This document shows, piece by piece, positions 24,768 to 34,281 of a stretch of DNA of 50,738 bases; the first letter of the stretch is position 1, and every line of letters starts with the position of its first letter. The notes beneath the pieces were generated by a model that made no database searches, had not been told where the DNA came from, and worked only from the letters and a program-made list of their open reading frames with translations. The DNA comes from Gammaproteobacteria bacterium. Its GTDB lineage: Bacteria > Pseudomonadota > Gammaproteobacteria > SZUA-152. A program made the translations under genes and the position numbers. Where the stretch lies: the NCBI GenBank assembly GCA_021647505.1, contig JAKIUN010000022.1, positions 1 to 50,738 on the forward strand, given 5' to 3'.

Positions 24768-25703
24768 ATGGCTGGAGTACTCGATGGAGTTGATAAACGC
24801 ACGCAGTTGGTGGGTGAAAACCGGCTTGAATTGCTGTTGTTCCGCCTGGCGACGGAGCAGTTGTATGGCATCAATGTCTTCAAGGTGCAGGAGGTCATTC
24901 GCTGCCCACCGTTGACGCGTGTGCCAAATTCTAATCCAGTGGTGCGGGGTATTGCCAGCATGCGGGGCAAAACCATCCCTGTTTACGACCTGGGGATGGC
25001 GCTGGGGTATACACCCATGGACGACATCAGTAATGCCTTCGTGGTGATTGCCGACTATAACCGTACGCTTCAGGGCTATATCGTCAACGGGGTTGACCGT
25101 ATCGTCAACATGAACTGGGAGGAAATTCTGCCGCCGCCCAGAGGGTCAGGGAATAGTAGCTATCTGACCGCTGTGACCCGCGTCGATAAACGTTTGGTGG
25201 AAATTCTCGATGTGGAGAAAATTCTCGCAGAAGTCGTGGGAACGGTCTCTGAGGTGTCCGACGAAATTATTAAAAATGGAAACGTGGGTGATATCCCGAA
25301 GATTCTTGTGGCCGATGATTCCAGTGTCGCACGCCGTCAAATCACCCGCACCCTTGATCAACTCGGGATTGAGTCCGTGGTGGTGAAAGACGGTTTGGAG
25401 GCGCTGCAATATTTGCAGGAGCTGTCGAAGCAGCACGATGACCTCTCAACCGAGCTGACGATGGTGATTTCCGATGTGGAAATGCCCAACATGGATGGCT
25501 ATACGCTGACCACAGAGATCCGTAAGGATTCCCATATGAAGGATCTGTATGTGATTCTGCATACATCATTGAGCGGTGTTTTCAACCAAGCCCTGGTGGA
25601 AAAAGTGGGGGCCGATAGATTTATGCCGAAATTCAATGCCGACGAGTTTGCCGAAACGATCCTTGAAGCAGTCAAGATAGTGAAGGCCAGCAAGGCCGCG
25701 TAG
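24768..25703 (+). CDS. cheV: Chemotaxis coupling protein CheV
   Basis: 311 residues. The CheW-like domain (about 15-155) contains LLFRLATEQLYGINVFKVQE, RGIASMRGKTIPVYDL and a VTRVDKRLVEILDVEKIL end. The receiver domain (about 177-305) has the acidic DD pair in LVADDSS, the phospho-Asp236 in VISDVEMPNMDG, and Lys-containing DRFMPKF. CheV couples receptors to CheA and tunes adaptation. The ribosome site CTGGAGC lies ahead of ATG. cheR follows at 33 bases. Confidence 0.95.
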   Translation: MAGVLDGVDKRTQLVGENRLELLLFRLATEQLYGINVFKVQEVIRCPPLTRVPNSNPVVRGIASMRGKTIPVYDLGMALGYTPMDDISNAFVVIADYNRTLQGYIVNGVDRIVNMNWEEILPPPRGSGNSSYLTAVTRVDKRLVEILDVEKILAEVVGTVSEVSDEIIKNGNVGDIPKILVADDSSVARRQITRTLDQLGIESVVVKDGLEALQYLQELSKQHDDLSTELTMVISDVEMPNMDGYTLTTEIRKDSHMKDLYVILHTSLSGVFNQALVEKVGADRFMPKFNADEFAETILEAVKIVKASKAA

Positions 25704-25735
25704 TTTGGCTAGCCCAAAAGACCCCAAAAAAACAG

Positions 25736-26578
25736 ATGACAGGAAATACCGTGCTTGCCAAGGGCCTCTCCAGTGAAGATTACAATGCCTTTCGCTCCTT
25801 TCTTGAAGATGCGAGCGGCATTGTGCTGGGCGACAACAAGCACTATCTGGTAACCAGCCGCCTCACGCGCCTGATGAAAGAGCAGAATATTGACTCTTTC
25901 AGTACGCTAATGCAGCACATCAAGCGGGACGGCAAGCTGCGGCACCGTATCATGGATGCCATGACGACCAATGAAACGTCCTGGTTTCGTGACAGCTATC
26001 CTTTCGATATTCTCAAGGAACAACTACTGCCGGAGTTTGCCAAGCAACAGGCCCGGCAGGTACGTATCTGGTCTGCGGCCAGTTCCAGCGGCCAAGAGGC
26101 TTATTCACTGAGCATGATCGCCAGCGAGTATTTTCAGAAGCGGCCGGGTAGCTTGCCGGCCAATGCGGTACAGATACTGGGCACGGATATTTCTCCCACG
26201 GTGCTTGAGCAGGCCCGCAGTGGTTTCTACGAAGGCGTGGCTGCATCACGGGGGCTGTCGGAGGAGCGCAAGCGACGTTTTTTTACTCAAACCGGAACCG
26301 GCTGGCAGGTCAAGGATGACATCCGTAAACGTACCAGTTTCCGGGAATTGAATCTGATGCAGGGCTATGCCGCACTGGGAAAATTTGACATCATCTATTG
26401 CCGCAATGTGCTGATCTATTTTTCCGCCGATCTGAAGCGGGATATCCTTGCCCGTATGGCGCGCGCATTGAATCCCGGTGGTTTCCTGGTGTTGGGCGGT
26501 TCAGAATCCATTTCCAGTTATTCCGAAGAGTTCGAGCTAGTGCGCTGGCGCAACGGTGTCATCTACAAACTTGCTTGA
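25736..26578 (+). CDS. cheR: Chemotaxis protein methyltransferase CheR
   Basis: 280 residues. The N-terminal CheR helical domain includes IVLGDNKHYLVTSRLTRLM. The SAM-binding domain has TTNETSWFRD, IWSAASSSGQEAYSLSM, LGTDISPTVLEQAR, FRELNLMQ and FDIIYCRNVLIYF, all diagnostic. It methylates glutamates on chemoreceptors. The ATG at 25736 has no strong ribosome site. The gene is probably co-transcribed with cheV. No receptor gene is in the window. Confidence 0.96.
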   Translation: MTGNTVLAKGLSSEDYNAFRSFLEDASGIVLGDNKHYLVTSRLTRLMKEQNIDSFSTLMQHIKRDGKLRHRIMDAMTTNETSWFRDSYPFDILKEQLLPEFAKQQARQVRIWSAASSSGQEAYSLSMIASEYFQKRPGSLPANAVQILGTDISPTVLEQARSGFYEGVAASRGLSEERKRRFFTQTGTGWQVKDDIRKRTSFRELNLMQGYAALGKFDIIYCRNVLIYFSADLKRDILARMARALNPGGFLVLGGSESISSYSEEFELVRWRNGVIYKLA

Positions 26579-26587
26579 AAAATAGCA

Positions 26588-26655
26588 TGTAGGGCACGTT
26601 TTATGTGCCCACGCGGTTGGTGCATATTTCACGTGGGTATGAAAAACCCACCCAG
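26588..26655 (+). repeat. Dispersed palindromic repeat, family A (copy 3)
   Basis: GTAGGGCACG, GTGCCCACGCGGTTGG and CACGTGGGTATGAAAA match the copy at 23383-23476 over about 68 bases. It lies immediately after cheR, where its hairpin could terminate transcription before the sigma-54 promoter of flgB. Confidence 0.7.
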
Positions 26656-26783
26656 CAGGCTTCTCACTCCTCATCCTCCAGTTCTTGCCACCGTTGCCAT
26701 TTGCTGGCTTCAAGTTGCCGCCCCGACCTTTTCTAATCCTGTCAAAAATCACTAACTGTCTGTAATTAAAGATAAAAAATAAA

Positions 26784-26800
26784 TTGGCATATCCTTTGCT
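26784..26800 (+). promoter_or_regulatory. Putative sigma-54 (RpoN) promoter of the flgB operon
   Basis: TTGGCATATCCTTTGCT contains GG and GC separated by exactly 10 bases (TGGCA...TTTGCT), matching the -24/-12 consensus. It is 45 bases ahead of the flgB ATG. In polar flagellar systems such as Vibrio and Pseudomonas the rod-hook operon is RpoN-dependent, so position and sequence agree. Confidence 0.75.
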
Positions 26801-26845
26801 TTGTTCTCAGTGACACAGTGACAACACTGGTAACGGAGAAGCAAC

Positions 26846-27274
26846 ATGCGGTTTGGTTTGGAAAAAGTCCTCGGCATTAGTCAGCAGGCGCTGGCTATCC
26901 ATTCCCGGCGTTCCGAGGTGCTGGCCAATAATCTGGCGAATGCCGAAACCCCGGGATTCAAGGCGCGTGATATCGACTTCAGGGCTGCCCTACGGCAGGT
27001 CGGTCAGCAAGGCAGGATGCAGGGCAGCGCAGGTCGCCTCACGACTACCCACGCCGGGCATCTGGGTAGTAGTGGCGTACCGACGGGCGGTATTGATGAT
27101 CTCATCGGTGAGTTGAAGTTTCGCAATCCCACTCAGCCGTCCCTGGATGGCAATACGGTGGATCCCCTACGTGAGAAGTCGGCGTTTATGGAAAACGCCA
27201 TACTGTATCAGGCTAATCTTCGTTTTCTCACGGGTAAGGTAAAAATGCTCAAGATGGCGCTCAAAGGTGAGTAG
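26846..27274 (+). CDS. flgB: Flagellar basal-body rod protein FlgB
   Basis: 142 residues. The rod-family N-terminus contains RRSEVLANNLANAETPGFKARDIDF, and the C-terminus NTVDPLREKSAFMENAILYQ, both typical of FlgB, the most proximal rod subunit. GGAG precedes the ATG. It is the first gene of the flgBCDEFGHIJKL run and lies just downstream of the sigma-54-type promoter. Confidence 0.96.
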   Translation: MRFGLEKVLGISQQALAIHSRRSEVLANNLANAETPGFKARDIDFRAALRQVGQQGRMQGSAGRLTTTHAGHLGSSGVPTGGIDDLIGELKFRNPTQPSLDGNTVDPLREKSAFMENAILYQANLRFLTGKVKMLKMALKGE

Positions 27275-27312
27275 TCTTTGGATGGGCAACAAGGAATCAA
27301 GGATAAATCATC

Positions 27313-27726
27313 ATGTCGCTATTTAACGTTTTGGATATCGCCGGGTCGGGTATGAGTGCACAGGCACTGCGGCTCAATACCACCGCCAGTAATCTCGCCA
27401 ATGCCGAGACGGTGAGTTCAAGCACCCATGAAACCTATCGTGCGCGATATCCCGTATTTTCCGCCACGCTGAATGCTCTGGGTGAGGCAAACAGGGGGGC
27501 GGGTGTCGATGTGAAAGGCATTGTGGAAAGTCAGTCGCCACTGCGTAAGGAGTTTTCTCCGAGCCATCCGCAGGCAGACGAAGCAGGTTACATCTACAAG
27601 CCCAATGTCAACATGGTGGAAGAAATGGCCAATATGATTGCGGCATCACGGTCTTATCAAAGTAATGTGGAAGTGGCTAAGACATCCAAACAATTATTGA
27701 TACGTACCTTGAGTCTGGGTAAGTAA
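27313..27726 (+). CDS. flgC: Flagellar basal-body rod protein FlgC
   Basis: 137 residues. ALRLNTTASNLANAETVSS at the N-terminus and a C-terminal PNVNMVEEMANMIAASRSYQ are the FlgC signatures. It forms the proximal rod with FlgB and FlgF. It lies 38 bases after flgB with AAGGA upstream, and just before flgD. Confidence 0.96.
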   Translation: MSLFNVLDIAGSGMSAQALRLNTTASNLANAETVSSSTHETYRARYPVFSATLNALGEANRGAGVDVKGIVESQSPLRKEFSPSHPQADEAGYIYKPNVNMVEEMANMIAASRSYQSNVEVAKTSKQLLIRTLSLGK

Positions 27727-27733
27727 GGCGGAG

Positions 27734-28420
27734 ATGACGATGACAAACGTGGACAACAATCTGACATCTGTTCTCAGTGGCCTTGGTCTGGGTGAACAAC
27801 AGAGCAAGCAAAAGCCCCCGGATGAGCTGGGGCAGAGTGAATTCCTGGAACTGATGATTGCCCAGTTGAACAACCAGGATCCCATGAAACCTTTGGAGAA
27901 TGGTGACTTTATCGCCCAGATGGCGCAATTCAGTGCCGTCACAGGATTGACCAAGTTACAAGAGTCGTTCGATGGTCTGGCCGTGTCGCTGCAATCCAAT
28001 CAGGCATTGCAGGCATCGTCACTGGTCGGGCGTACGGTCACGGTGCCCTCAGGTACCGGCACCTTGCCAGAGGGTGGAACACTGTCCGGGATGGTGGATC
28101 TGGATTCATCGAGCGGCGATCTGACCATTACTATTCAAGATGCCAGTGGACAGGTCATGCGCCGATTGGAGTTGGGTCCTCAGCAAGCGGGAGATGTGTA
28201 CTTCAATTGGGATGGCATAACTGATAGTGGTTCTCAGGCCCAGGCTGGGCGCTATTTCATCAGTGCCGAAACACGAACCGAAGATGGTACTAAGGCATTG
28301 GAAACTCTGGTGAGTTCCGCCGTTGATAGCGTCACCATGGGTCAGAGTGGGCAGGCCATAACATTGAATCTGGCCGATGGGAATACCGTCGATCTGTCCA
28401 GTGTGCGGTCAATCCAGTAA
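27734..28420 (+). CDS. flgD: Flagellar hook assembly scaffold FlgD
   Basis: 228 residues. The N-terminal FlgD motif LGQSEFLELMIAQLNNQDPM and NGDFIAQMAQFSAVTGL precede two beta domains (VGRTVTVPSG, then the FlgD Ig-like part with FNWDGITDSGSQAQAG). FlgD caps the growing hook and is removed on completion. It starts only 7 bases after flgC, with CGGAGATG as ribosome site. Confidence 0.96.
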   Translation: MTMTNVDNNLTSVLSGLGLGEQQSKQKPPDELGQSEFLELMIAQLNNQDPMKPLENGDFIAQMAQFSAVTGLTKLQESFDGLAVSLQSNQALQASSLVGRTVTVPSGTGTLPEGGTLSGMVDLDSSSGDLTITIQDASGQVMRRLELGPQQAGDVYFNWDGITDSGSQAQAGRYFISAETRTEDGTKALETLVSSAVDSVTMGQSGQAITLNLADGNTVDLSSVRSIQ

Positions 28421-28445
28421 ACAGTTGGGAATGAGGAAATAAATC

Positions 28446-29666
28446 ATGCCATTTCGTATTGCACTAAGCGGGCTGAATGCCGCTCAGACTGATCTTTCGA
28501 TTACCGGTAATAACATCGCCAATGCCAGTACCACGGGCTTTAAAAACTCGCGTGCGGAGTTTGCCGATGTCTATGCCGTGGCCTTTGAGGGTATCAGTGA
28601 TATCGCCACCGGTAACGGTGTTAGCGTCGCCGCCGTGTCGCAGAATTTTACCCAGGGTAATATCAATTTTACCGAACGCAATCTCGATATCTCGGTGCGG
28701 GGGCAGGGCATGTTTGTGCTGAATGATTCATCCGGCCAGTCATTTACCCGCGCCGGCGCCTTCCATGTCGACCGTGAAGGTTATGTGGTCAACCAGGCGG
28801 CACAGCGATTGCAGATATTTCCAGCGGTAACGGGCGGTACCTTCAATACCGGCGTACTGACGGATCTGCAGCTGTTGACGTCTGATGGCCCGCCTCAGGC
28901 GACGACCTCGATCACTGCCACTATCAACCTGAGTTCATCCGAATCACCGCCGTCAACCACACCCTTTGATCCTTTGGATGCCACCAGCTTCAACAACTCG
29001 ACATCTACTGTCATTTACGATTCGCTGGGCACCCCACACACCTCGACGCTGTATTACGTAAAAACAGCCGTCGACAACCAGTGGGACACCTACCAGTACA
29101 TCGATGGTAATGCGGTTTCCAGTGGCGGCGCCTCACCCATTACCATGACCTTTAATTCAGACGGCAGCGTCAATGGGCCGTTGACTATCAATTATGATGC
29201 GGTGCCCTCGGGCACCGGCGCTGACCCCATTCAGGTCACCCTGGATTACACCAATGCCACCCAGTACGGCAGCCCATTTGCTGTTAATGGCTTGTCGCAG
29301 GACGGCTTTACCACCGGCCGGATGAGCGGTATCGATATCGATGGTGAAGGTGTCGTGTTCGCCCGTTTCACCAATGGCCAGGCAACACCGCTGGGCAAAA
29401 TCGCCTTGGCAAATTTCCCTAATATGCAGGGACTTCGGCAATTGGGTAACACCAATTGGGCACAGACATTCGAGTCCGGAGACTTATTGTTAGGCGAGGC
29501 GAACACGGCCAGTTTTGGCCTGCTTCAGTCCGGTGCATTGGAGGCTTCCAACGTGGATATTGCCGAAAGTCTGGTGAACCTGATTACCGCACAACGTAAC
29601 TATCAGGCAAATGCACAAGTGATCAGCGCGGCAGACACGATTACCCAGACCATCATCAATATCTGA
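28446..29666 (+). CDS. flgE: Flagellar hook protein FlgE
   Basis: 406 residues, a usual length. The N-terminus MPFRIALSGLNAAQTDLSIT, the rod/hook motif NNIANASTTGFKNSRAEFADV, and the C-terminus EASNVDIAESLVNLITAQRNYQ place it in FlgE. The middle D1-D2 domains include FDPLDATSFNNSTSTVIYDS. It polymerises into the hook under the FlgD cap. GAGG precedes the ATG. Confidence 0.97.
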   Translation: MPFRIALSGLNAAQTDLSITGNNIANASTTGFKNSRAEFADVYAVAFEGISDIATGNGVSVAAVSQNFTQGNINFTERNLDISVRGQGMFVLNDSSGQSFTRAGAFHVDREGYVVNQAAQRLQIFPAVTGGTFNTGVLTDLQLLTSDGPPQATTSITATINLSSSESPPSTTPFDPLDATSFNNSTSTVIYDSLGTPHTSTLYYVKTAVDNQWDTYQYIDGNAVSSGGASPITMTFNSDGSVNGPLTINYDAVPSGTGADPIQVTLDYTNATQYGSPFAVNGLSQDGFTTGRMSGIDIDGEGVVFARFTNGQATPLGKIALANFPNMQGLRQLGNTNWAQTFESGDLLLGEANTASFGLLQSGALEASNVDIAESLVNLITAQRNYQANAQVISAADTITQTIINI

Positions 29667-29704
29667 TGTTTGATTGCAATTAGACAAAAATCGGGATACG
29701 ACTC

Positions 29705-30445
29705 ATGGATCGCATGCTTTACGTTGCCATGTCAGGTGCCAAGCAAACGGCTCTGGCTCAGGCGGTTAACAGTAATAATCTGGCCAATGCCAATACCACC
29801 GGGTTTCGTGAAGACCTGGCGGCCTTTCGCAGTATGCCCGTCTTCGGGCCGGGCTCTCCGACCCGGGTATACGCCATGACCGAGAACCCGGGTGTCAATC
29901 TCGAAAGTGGCGCCATTCAAGCCACCGGACGTGATCTTGACATGGCGATTCAGGGCAATGGATGGCTCGCCGTGCAGGCGCCCGATGGACAGGAGGCCTA
30001 TACCCGCGCTGGCAATCTGCGTATCGAGTCCGGGGGGCTTTTGGTCACGGGAAGTGGTCACCCGGTGATGGGGAATCGCGGACCGATTGCGATTCCGCAG
30101 GCGGAATCACTGGAAATTGGTGTCGATGGCACCATCACCATCCGTGGCATTGGCGAATTTGCCAACTCACTCACGGTGGTTGATCGCATCAAACTGGTCA
30201 AGCCGGAGGAGGCAGAACTGATAAAAGGCAAGGATGGACTGATGCGCTTGAAGGATGGCTATGAAGCCGATGCCGATGCTTCGGTGCGACTGGTCTCCGG
30301 GGCGCTGGAAACCAGTAATGTCAATACGGTGGACGCCATGGTCAATATGATTGCCCTGGCCCGCCAATATGAGGCGCAGGTGAAAATGATGAAGGCGGCG
30401 GGTGAGATGGCCGCTAAGTCGAATGAATTACTCAGCCTGAACTGA
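29705..30445 (+). CDS. flgF: Flagellar basal-body rod protein FlgF
   Basis: 246 residues. The start MDRMLYVAMSGAKQTALAQ, then [18 protein letters not shown], and the ending SNVNTVDAMVNMIALARQYE are characteristic of FlgF, a proximal rod subunit. It follows flgE after 38 bases and precedes flgG in the standard order. Confidence 0.96.
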   Translation: MDRMLYVAMSGAKQTALAQAVNSNNLANANTTGFREDLAAFRSMPVFGPGSPTRVYAMTENPGVNLESGAIQATGRDLDMAIQGNGWLAVQAPDGQEAYTRAGNLRIESGGLLVTGSGHPVMGNRGPIAIPQAESLEIGVDGTITIRGIGEFANSLTVVDRIKLVKPEEAELIKGKDGLMRLKDGYEADADASVRLVSGALETSNVNTVDAMVNMIALARQYEAQVKMMKAAGEMAAKSNELLSLN

Positions 30446-30493
30446 TCACGGCTTGAAGTATAACCTGACAGATTTTTTAGAGAGGTAGACACC

Positions 30494-31279
30494 ATGAATT
30501 CGGCACTATGGATAGCAAAAACCGGACTGGATGCGCAGCAGACGCGTCTGTCGGTGATTGCCAATAACTTGGCCAATGCCAATACCACGGCCTATAAACG
30601 CAGCCGGGCCGTGTTTGAAGACCTGCTGTATCAAAATGTACGCCAGGTCGGTTCACAGTCCACGGAAAATACCAAACTGCCTTCCGGCCTGATGTTGGGC
30701 ACCGGCGTGCGTACCGTGGCAACGGAAAAAAACCACAGCCAGGGCAATATGATTCAGACGGAAAATAATCTTGATGTCGCGATTCAGGGGCGGGGTTATT
30801 TTCAGATCCTGCAACCGGATGGCTCACTGGCCTATACCCGCGACGGCTCGTTCCAGGTCAATGATGTCGGGGAACTTGTCACCGCTGGCGGCTATCAGGT
30901 GCAGCCGGCCATTACCATTCCCAACAGTGCACAGAGTATTGCCATTGGTTCGGATGGTGTGGTGTCCGTTACGGTGCAGGGCAGTGCGGCACCGACGCAG
31001 ATTGGCAGTATCCAGCTGGCCGACTTCCAGAACCCCACTGGTTTACAGCCCATGGGCGAGAATCTTTATAACGAAACGGCCGCCAGCGGCTCACCACAGA
31101 ATGGCACACCGGGTCTCAACGGTCTGGGCAGTGTGGTGCAGGGAGCGCTGGAGTCCTCCAATGTCAATTCGGTGAAAGAGATGGTGGAATTGATCGAAAC
31201 CCAGCGGGCTTACGAGATGAACTCCAAGGCCATCTCCACGGCGGATCAGATGTTGCAGTACCTGAACAACAATTTATAA
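30494..31279 (+). CDS. flgG: Flagellar distal rod protein FlgG
   Basis: 261 residues, almost exactly the usual length. Signatures are [39 protein letters not shown], the D1 segment [20 protein letters not shown], and the end [20 protein letters not shown]. FlgG builds the distal rod. GAGAGG stands ahead of the ATG. Confidence 0.97.
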   Translation: MNSALWIAKTGLDAQQTRLSVIANNLANANTTAYKRSRAVFEDLLYQNVRQVGSQSTENTKLPSGLMLGTGVRTVATEKNHSQGNMIQTENNLDVAIQGRGYFQILQPDGSLAYTRDGSFQVNDVGELVTAGGYQVQPAITIPNSAQSIAIGSDGVVSVTVQGSAAPTQIGSIQLADFQNPTGLQPMGENLYNETAASGSPQNGTPGLNGLGSVVQGALESSNVNSVKEMVELIETQRAYEMNSKAISTADQMLQYLNNNL

Positions 31280-31326
31280 CCACTCTCTATAACGACATGT
31301 GAAACGACAAGCCGGCCGAGATTGAT

Positions 31327-32013
31327 ATGAAAAAACATCCTGTCTTCGTTACTCCGCTACTGGGGATCCTGTTGTTGACCGGTTGCGCCACGCCGGTTCA
31401 CGAGCCGGTCAGCGACCCACGTTTTTCGGCCGTGCGTCCGGTGATGTCGATGCCGATTCCCATCAACGATGGCGCCATTTACAAGGCCGGCTTCGAGCGC
31501 GCCCTATTCGAGGACTCCACGGCCCATCGTGTCGGTGATGTGTTGACGATCGTTTTACAGGAAAAGACCAACGCCAGTAAAAAGGCCAGCACTTCCACAA
31601 AAAAGGATGCCACTATCGATCTTTCGGTTCCTACGATTTTTGGTGCACCAGTGCGCCATGCCGGCAAGGATATTCTCAGTGCCTCGGTTGCCGCCAAGCG
31701 TGATTTTGGTGGGGAAGGCGACAGCACTCAGAGCAACAGCCTGACCGGCAGTATCACCGTGACCGTGGCTGAAGTATTTTCCAACGGTAACTTGCTGGTG
31801 AGGGGTGAAAAACTGCTGACCCTGAACCAGGGCTCGGAGCATGTGCGGATTTCCGGCATTATCCGCCAGGTCGATATTCGCCCGGACAATACCGTCAAGT
31901 CATCGCAGGTGGCCGATGCACGCATTGTCTATGGTGGCCAGGGCATGCTCGCCGAGGCCAATGGCAAGGGCTGGATGCAGCGTGTATTTGATGGTCCCTG
32001 GTGGCCGTTCTAA
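31327..32013 (+). CDS. flgH: Flagellar L-ring lipoprotein FlgH
   Basis: 228 residues. A lipoprotein signal with lipobox LLTGC is followed by family motifs: [59 protein letters not shown] and [17 protein letters not shown]. It forms the outer-membrane L-ring around the rod, which points to a Gram-negative envelope. Confidence 0.97.
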   Translation: MKKHPVFVTPLLGILLLTGCATPVHEPVSDPRFSAVRPVMSMPIPINDGAIYKAGFERALFEDSTAHRVGDVLTIVLQEKTNASKKASTSTKKDATIDLSVPTIFGAPVRHAGKDILSASVAAKRDFGGEGDSTQSNSLTGSITVTVAEVFSNGNLLVRGEKLLTLNQGSEHVRISGIIRQVDIRPDNTVKSSQVADARIVYGGQGMLAEANGKGWMQRVFDGPWWPF

Positions 32014-32027
32014 CGGGAGATAGGCTT

Positions 32028-33164
32028 ATGAAAAGTCATCTAAATATGTGTCGAGCACTGATTGCTAGTCTGATAATGACTCTGATATGGCTACCCGGCC
32101 TGGTGCAGGCCGAGCGTATCAAGGATCTGACACAGATTGCCGGCGTGCGCAGCAACCAATTGGTGGGTTACGGTTTGGTCGTGGGTTTGAGTGGTACTGG
32201 TGATCAGACTACGCAAACGCCGTTTACCCTGCAAAGTATGAAAAACATGCTTAACCAGTTTGGTATCAATGTCCCGGCAAACGTTAATCCGCAGTTGAAG
32301 AATGTTGCGGCGGTGACCTTGCACGCGGATCTGCCACCGTTTGCCAAACCGGGACAGACCATCGATGTCACCGTATCTTCTATTGGTAATGCCAAGAGCC
32401 TGCGCGGTGGCAGTTTGTTGATGGCGCCATTAAAAGGTGCGGATGGCAAGGTCTATGCGTTGGCGCAGGGGAATCTGGTAGTCGGTGGCTTTGGGGTCGA
32501 GGCCGATGGCTCCAGCATTACCATGAATGTGCCCAATGTCGGGCGTATTCCCAACGGCGCGACCGTTGAACGTGGCGTGGTGTCATCATTCGCTAACGGT
32601 AATTCGCTGATCTTCAATCTGAACACGCCTGATTTTACCACCGCAAATCGTATTTCCATGGCCATTAATCAACATGTCGGGCCCGAGACGGCTGAGGCCC
32701 TGGATGGTACTTCTATTCGGGTTGCCGCGCCTCGTGACATGGGGCAGCGAGTGGCCTTCATGTCGCTGCTGGAAAATATCGAAGTCTCACCGGGCGAGGC
32801 GGCGGCGAAAATTGTCGTCAATTCACGCACCGGTACCGTCATTATCGGCAAGAATGTGCGGGTTTCTCCGGTCGCGGTGACGCATGGCGGTCTGGTGGTG
32901 ACCATCAGCGCCAGACCGCAAGTGAGCCAGCCGCCACCCGGGGGTGTGCTTGCCGGTGGCGCCGGGCAAACCGTTGTCGTGCCGCGTACGGAAATCGATG
33001 TGCAGCAGGCAGACAGCCGTATGTTCAAATTTGCACCGGGCGTCTCGCTGGATGAAATCGTTCATGCCGTCAATGAAGTCGGCGCCGCCCCGGGGGATCT
33101 GGTGGCGATACTGGAGGCGCTCAAGGCTGCAGGTGCACTGAGCGCCAGGCTGATCGTGATTTAA
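32028..33164 (+). CDS. flgI: Flagellar P-ring protein FlgI
   Basis: About 378 residues from the ATG at 32028, which has GGAGATAGG upstream; an ATG at 32001 overlaps flgH and is less likely. A signal peptide ends near LVQA. Then come [57 protein letters not shown] and [16 protein letters not shown], all diagnostic. It forms the peptidoglycan-associated P-ring; FlgA (23487-24287) is its chaperone. Confidence 0.97.
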   Translation: MKSHLNMCRALIASLIMTLIWLPGLVQAERIKDLTQIAGVRSNQLVGYGLVVGLSGTGDQTTQTPFTLQSMKNMLNQFGINVPANVNPQLKNVAAVTLHADLPPFAKPGQTIDVTVSSIGNAKSLRGGSLLMAPLKGADGKVYALAQGNLVVGGFGVEADGSSITMNVPNVGRIPNGATVERGVVSSFANGNSLIFNLNTPDFTTANRISMAINQHVGPETAEALDGTSIRVAAPRDMGQRVAFMSLLENIEVSPGEAAAKIVVNSRTGTVIIGKNVRVSPVAVTHGGLVVTISARPQVSQPPPGGVLAGGAGQTVVVPRTEIDVQQADSRMFKFAPGVSLDEIVHAVNEVGAAPGDLVAILEALKAAGALSARLIVI

Positions 33165-33199
33165 CCTGGATATTTCATGAAACATCCGGAAAAACTGCT

Positions 33200-34171
33200 A
33201 TGACCTCGTCACTTTCATCGGCCTCACTGTATACCGACCTGCAAAGTCTGAAGAGCGTGCGCCACCAAGCAGACAAGCATCCGGAGGAAACCCTGCGTTT
33301 TGCCGCGCAGCAGTTTGAAGCACTGTTTTTGCAGATGATGCTGAAAAGCGCGCGCGACGCCAAGCTGGATGACGGCCTGTTCGACAGTGAGCAGACGGAT
33401 TTTTATCAGGATCTGCATGACAAGCAGATGGCCATTAATCTGGCTCAGGGGCAGGGCCTTGGTATCGCCGAGTTACTGGTGCAGCAACTGCGTCGTGACC
33501 AGGGGGCGGGCAAGGATGAGGAAGGGACTTCTGCACAGGCTGCGGCGGTGGATCGTGTTCGCACACTGCGTGACTATCTGGATGCCCGCCTGCCATCGAT
33601 GCCTCAGATGGCGGCCGTATCACCGATGGCGGCCCCTGAGCCGGTGGTGCAGAAAGCCGTGTTGGATACGCCGGAAGACTTTGTTAAAACACTCTGGCCG
33701 CAGGCCCGCCAGGCGGCGGATAAACTGGGTGTGGATCCCGCCGTGCTGCTGGCGCAGGCGGCGCTGGAAACCGGCTGGGGGCGTTTTGTGTCCCGCCACC
33801 CGGATGGCCGCAGTAGTTACAACCTGTTTAACATCAAGGCGGATGCCCGCTGGGACGGTGAGCAGGTCAGCGTTGATACAGAGGAATTTCGTCATGGGGC
33901 TTTTGGCCGTGAGCGGGCGCAATTTCGTGCTTATGATTCCTTCGCCGAGAGTTTTGCCGATTACGTGAGTTTCCTACAAAACAGTACGCGCTATCGTCCG
34001 GCGCTGGACTCAGCCACGGATAGTCATCGCTTTGTCAGCGAACTGGCGCGAGCCGGCTATGCGACAGATCCGGACTATGCCGAAAAGATCATCGGCATTA
34101 TCGATGGCGAGCCTATGGCGCGCTCCCTGTCGGCCGTCGCTGCGGAGCGGGATTCCTTTAACGATTTTTAA
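33200..34171 (+). CDS. flgJ: Flagellar rod-cap muramidase FlgJ
   Basis: 323 residues with both usual domains. The N-terminal rod-cap part includes AAQQFEALFLQMMLKSARDA. The C-terminal glucosaminidase domain (about 160-310) has ALETGWGRFVSRHPDGRSSYN, LFNIKADARWDG, AYDSFAESFADYVSFL and the end RAGYATDPDYAEKII. It caps the growing rod and opens peptidoglycan for it. The gap to flgK (34172-34281) shows no clear terminator. Confidence 0.96.
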   Translation: MTSSLSSASLYTDLQSLKSVRHQADKHPEETLRFAAQQFEALFLQMMLKSARDAKLDDGLFDSEQTDFYQDLHDKQMAINLAQGQGLGIAELLVQQLRRDQGAGKDEEGTSAQAAAVDRVRTLRDYLDARLPSMPQMAAVSPMAAPEPVVQKAVLDTPEDFVKTLWPQARQAADKLGVDPAVLLAQAALETGWGRFVSRHPDGRSSYNLFNIKADARWDGEQVSVDTEEFRHGAFGRERAQFRAYDSFAESFADYVSFLQNSTRYRPALDSATDSHRFVSELARAGYATDPDYAEKIIGIIDGEPMARSLSAVAAERDSFNDF

Positions 34172-34281
34172 AGAATTTGTGACAGTGGTCGCTAAATGGT
34201 AGGGCAATCCCTTTGCGGGGGCGTCTGGCAGCGTACTCCCAGTGCTGACCACAGCGGCCGGGTGGGGCGCGGAGTGTAACT

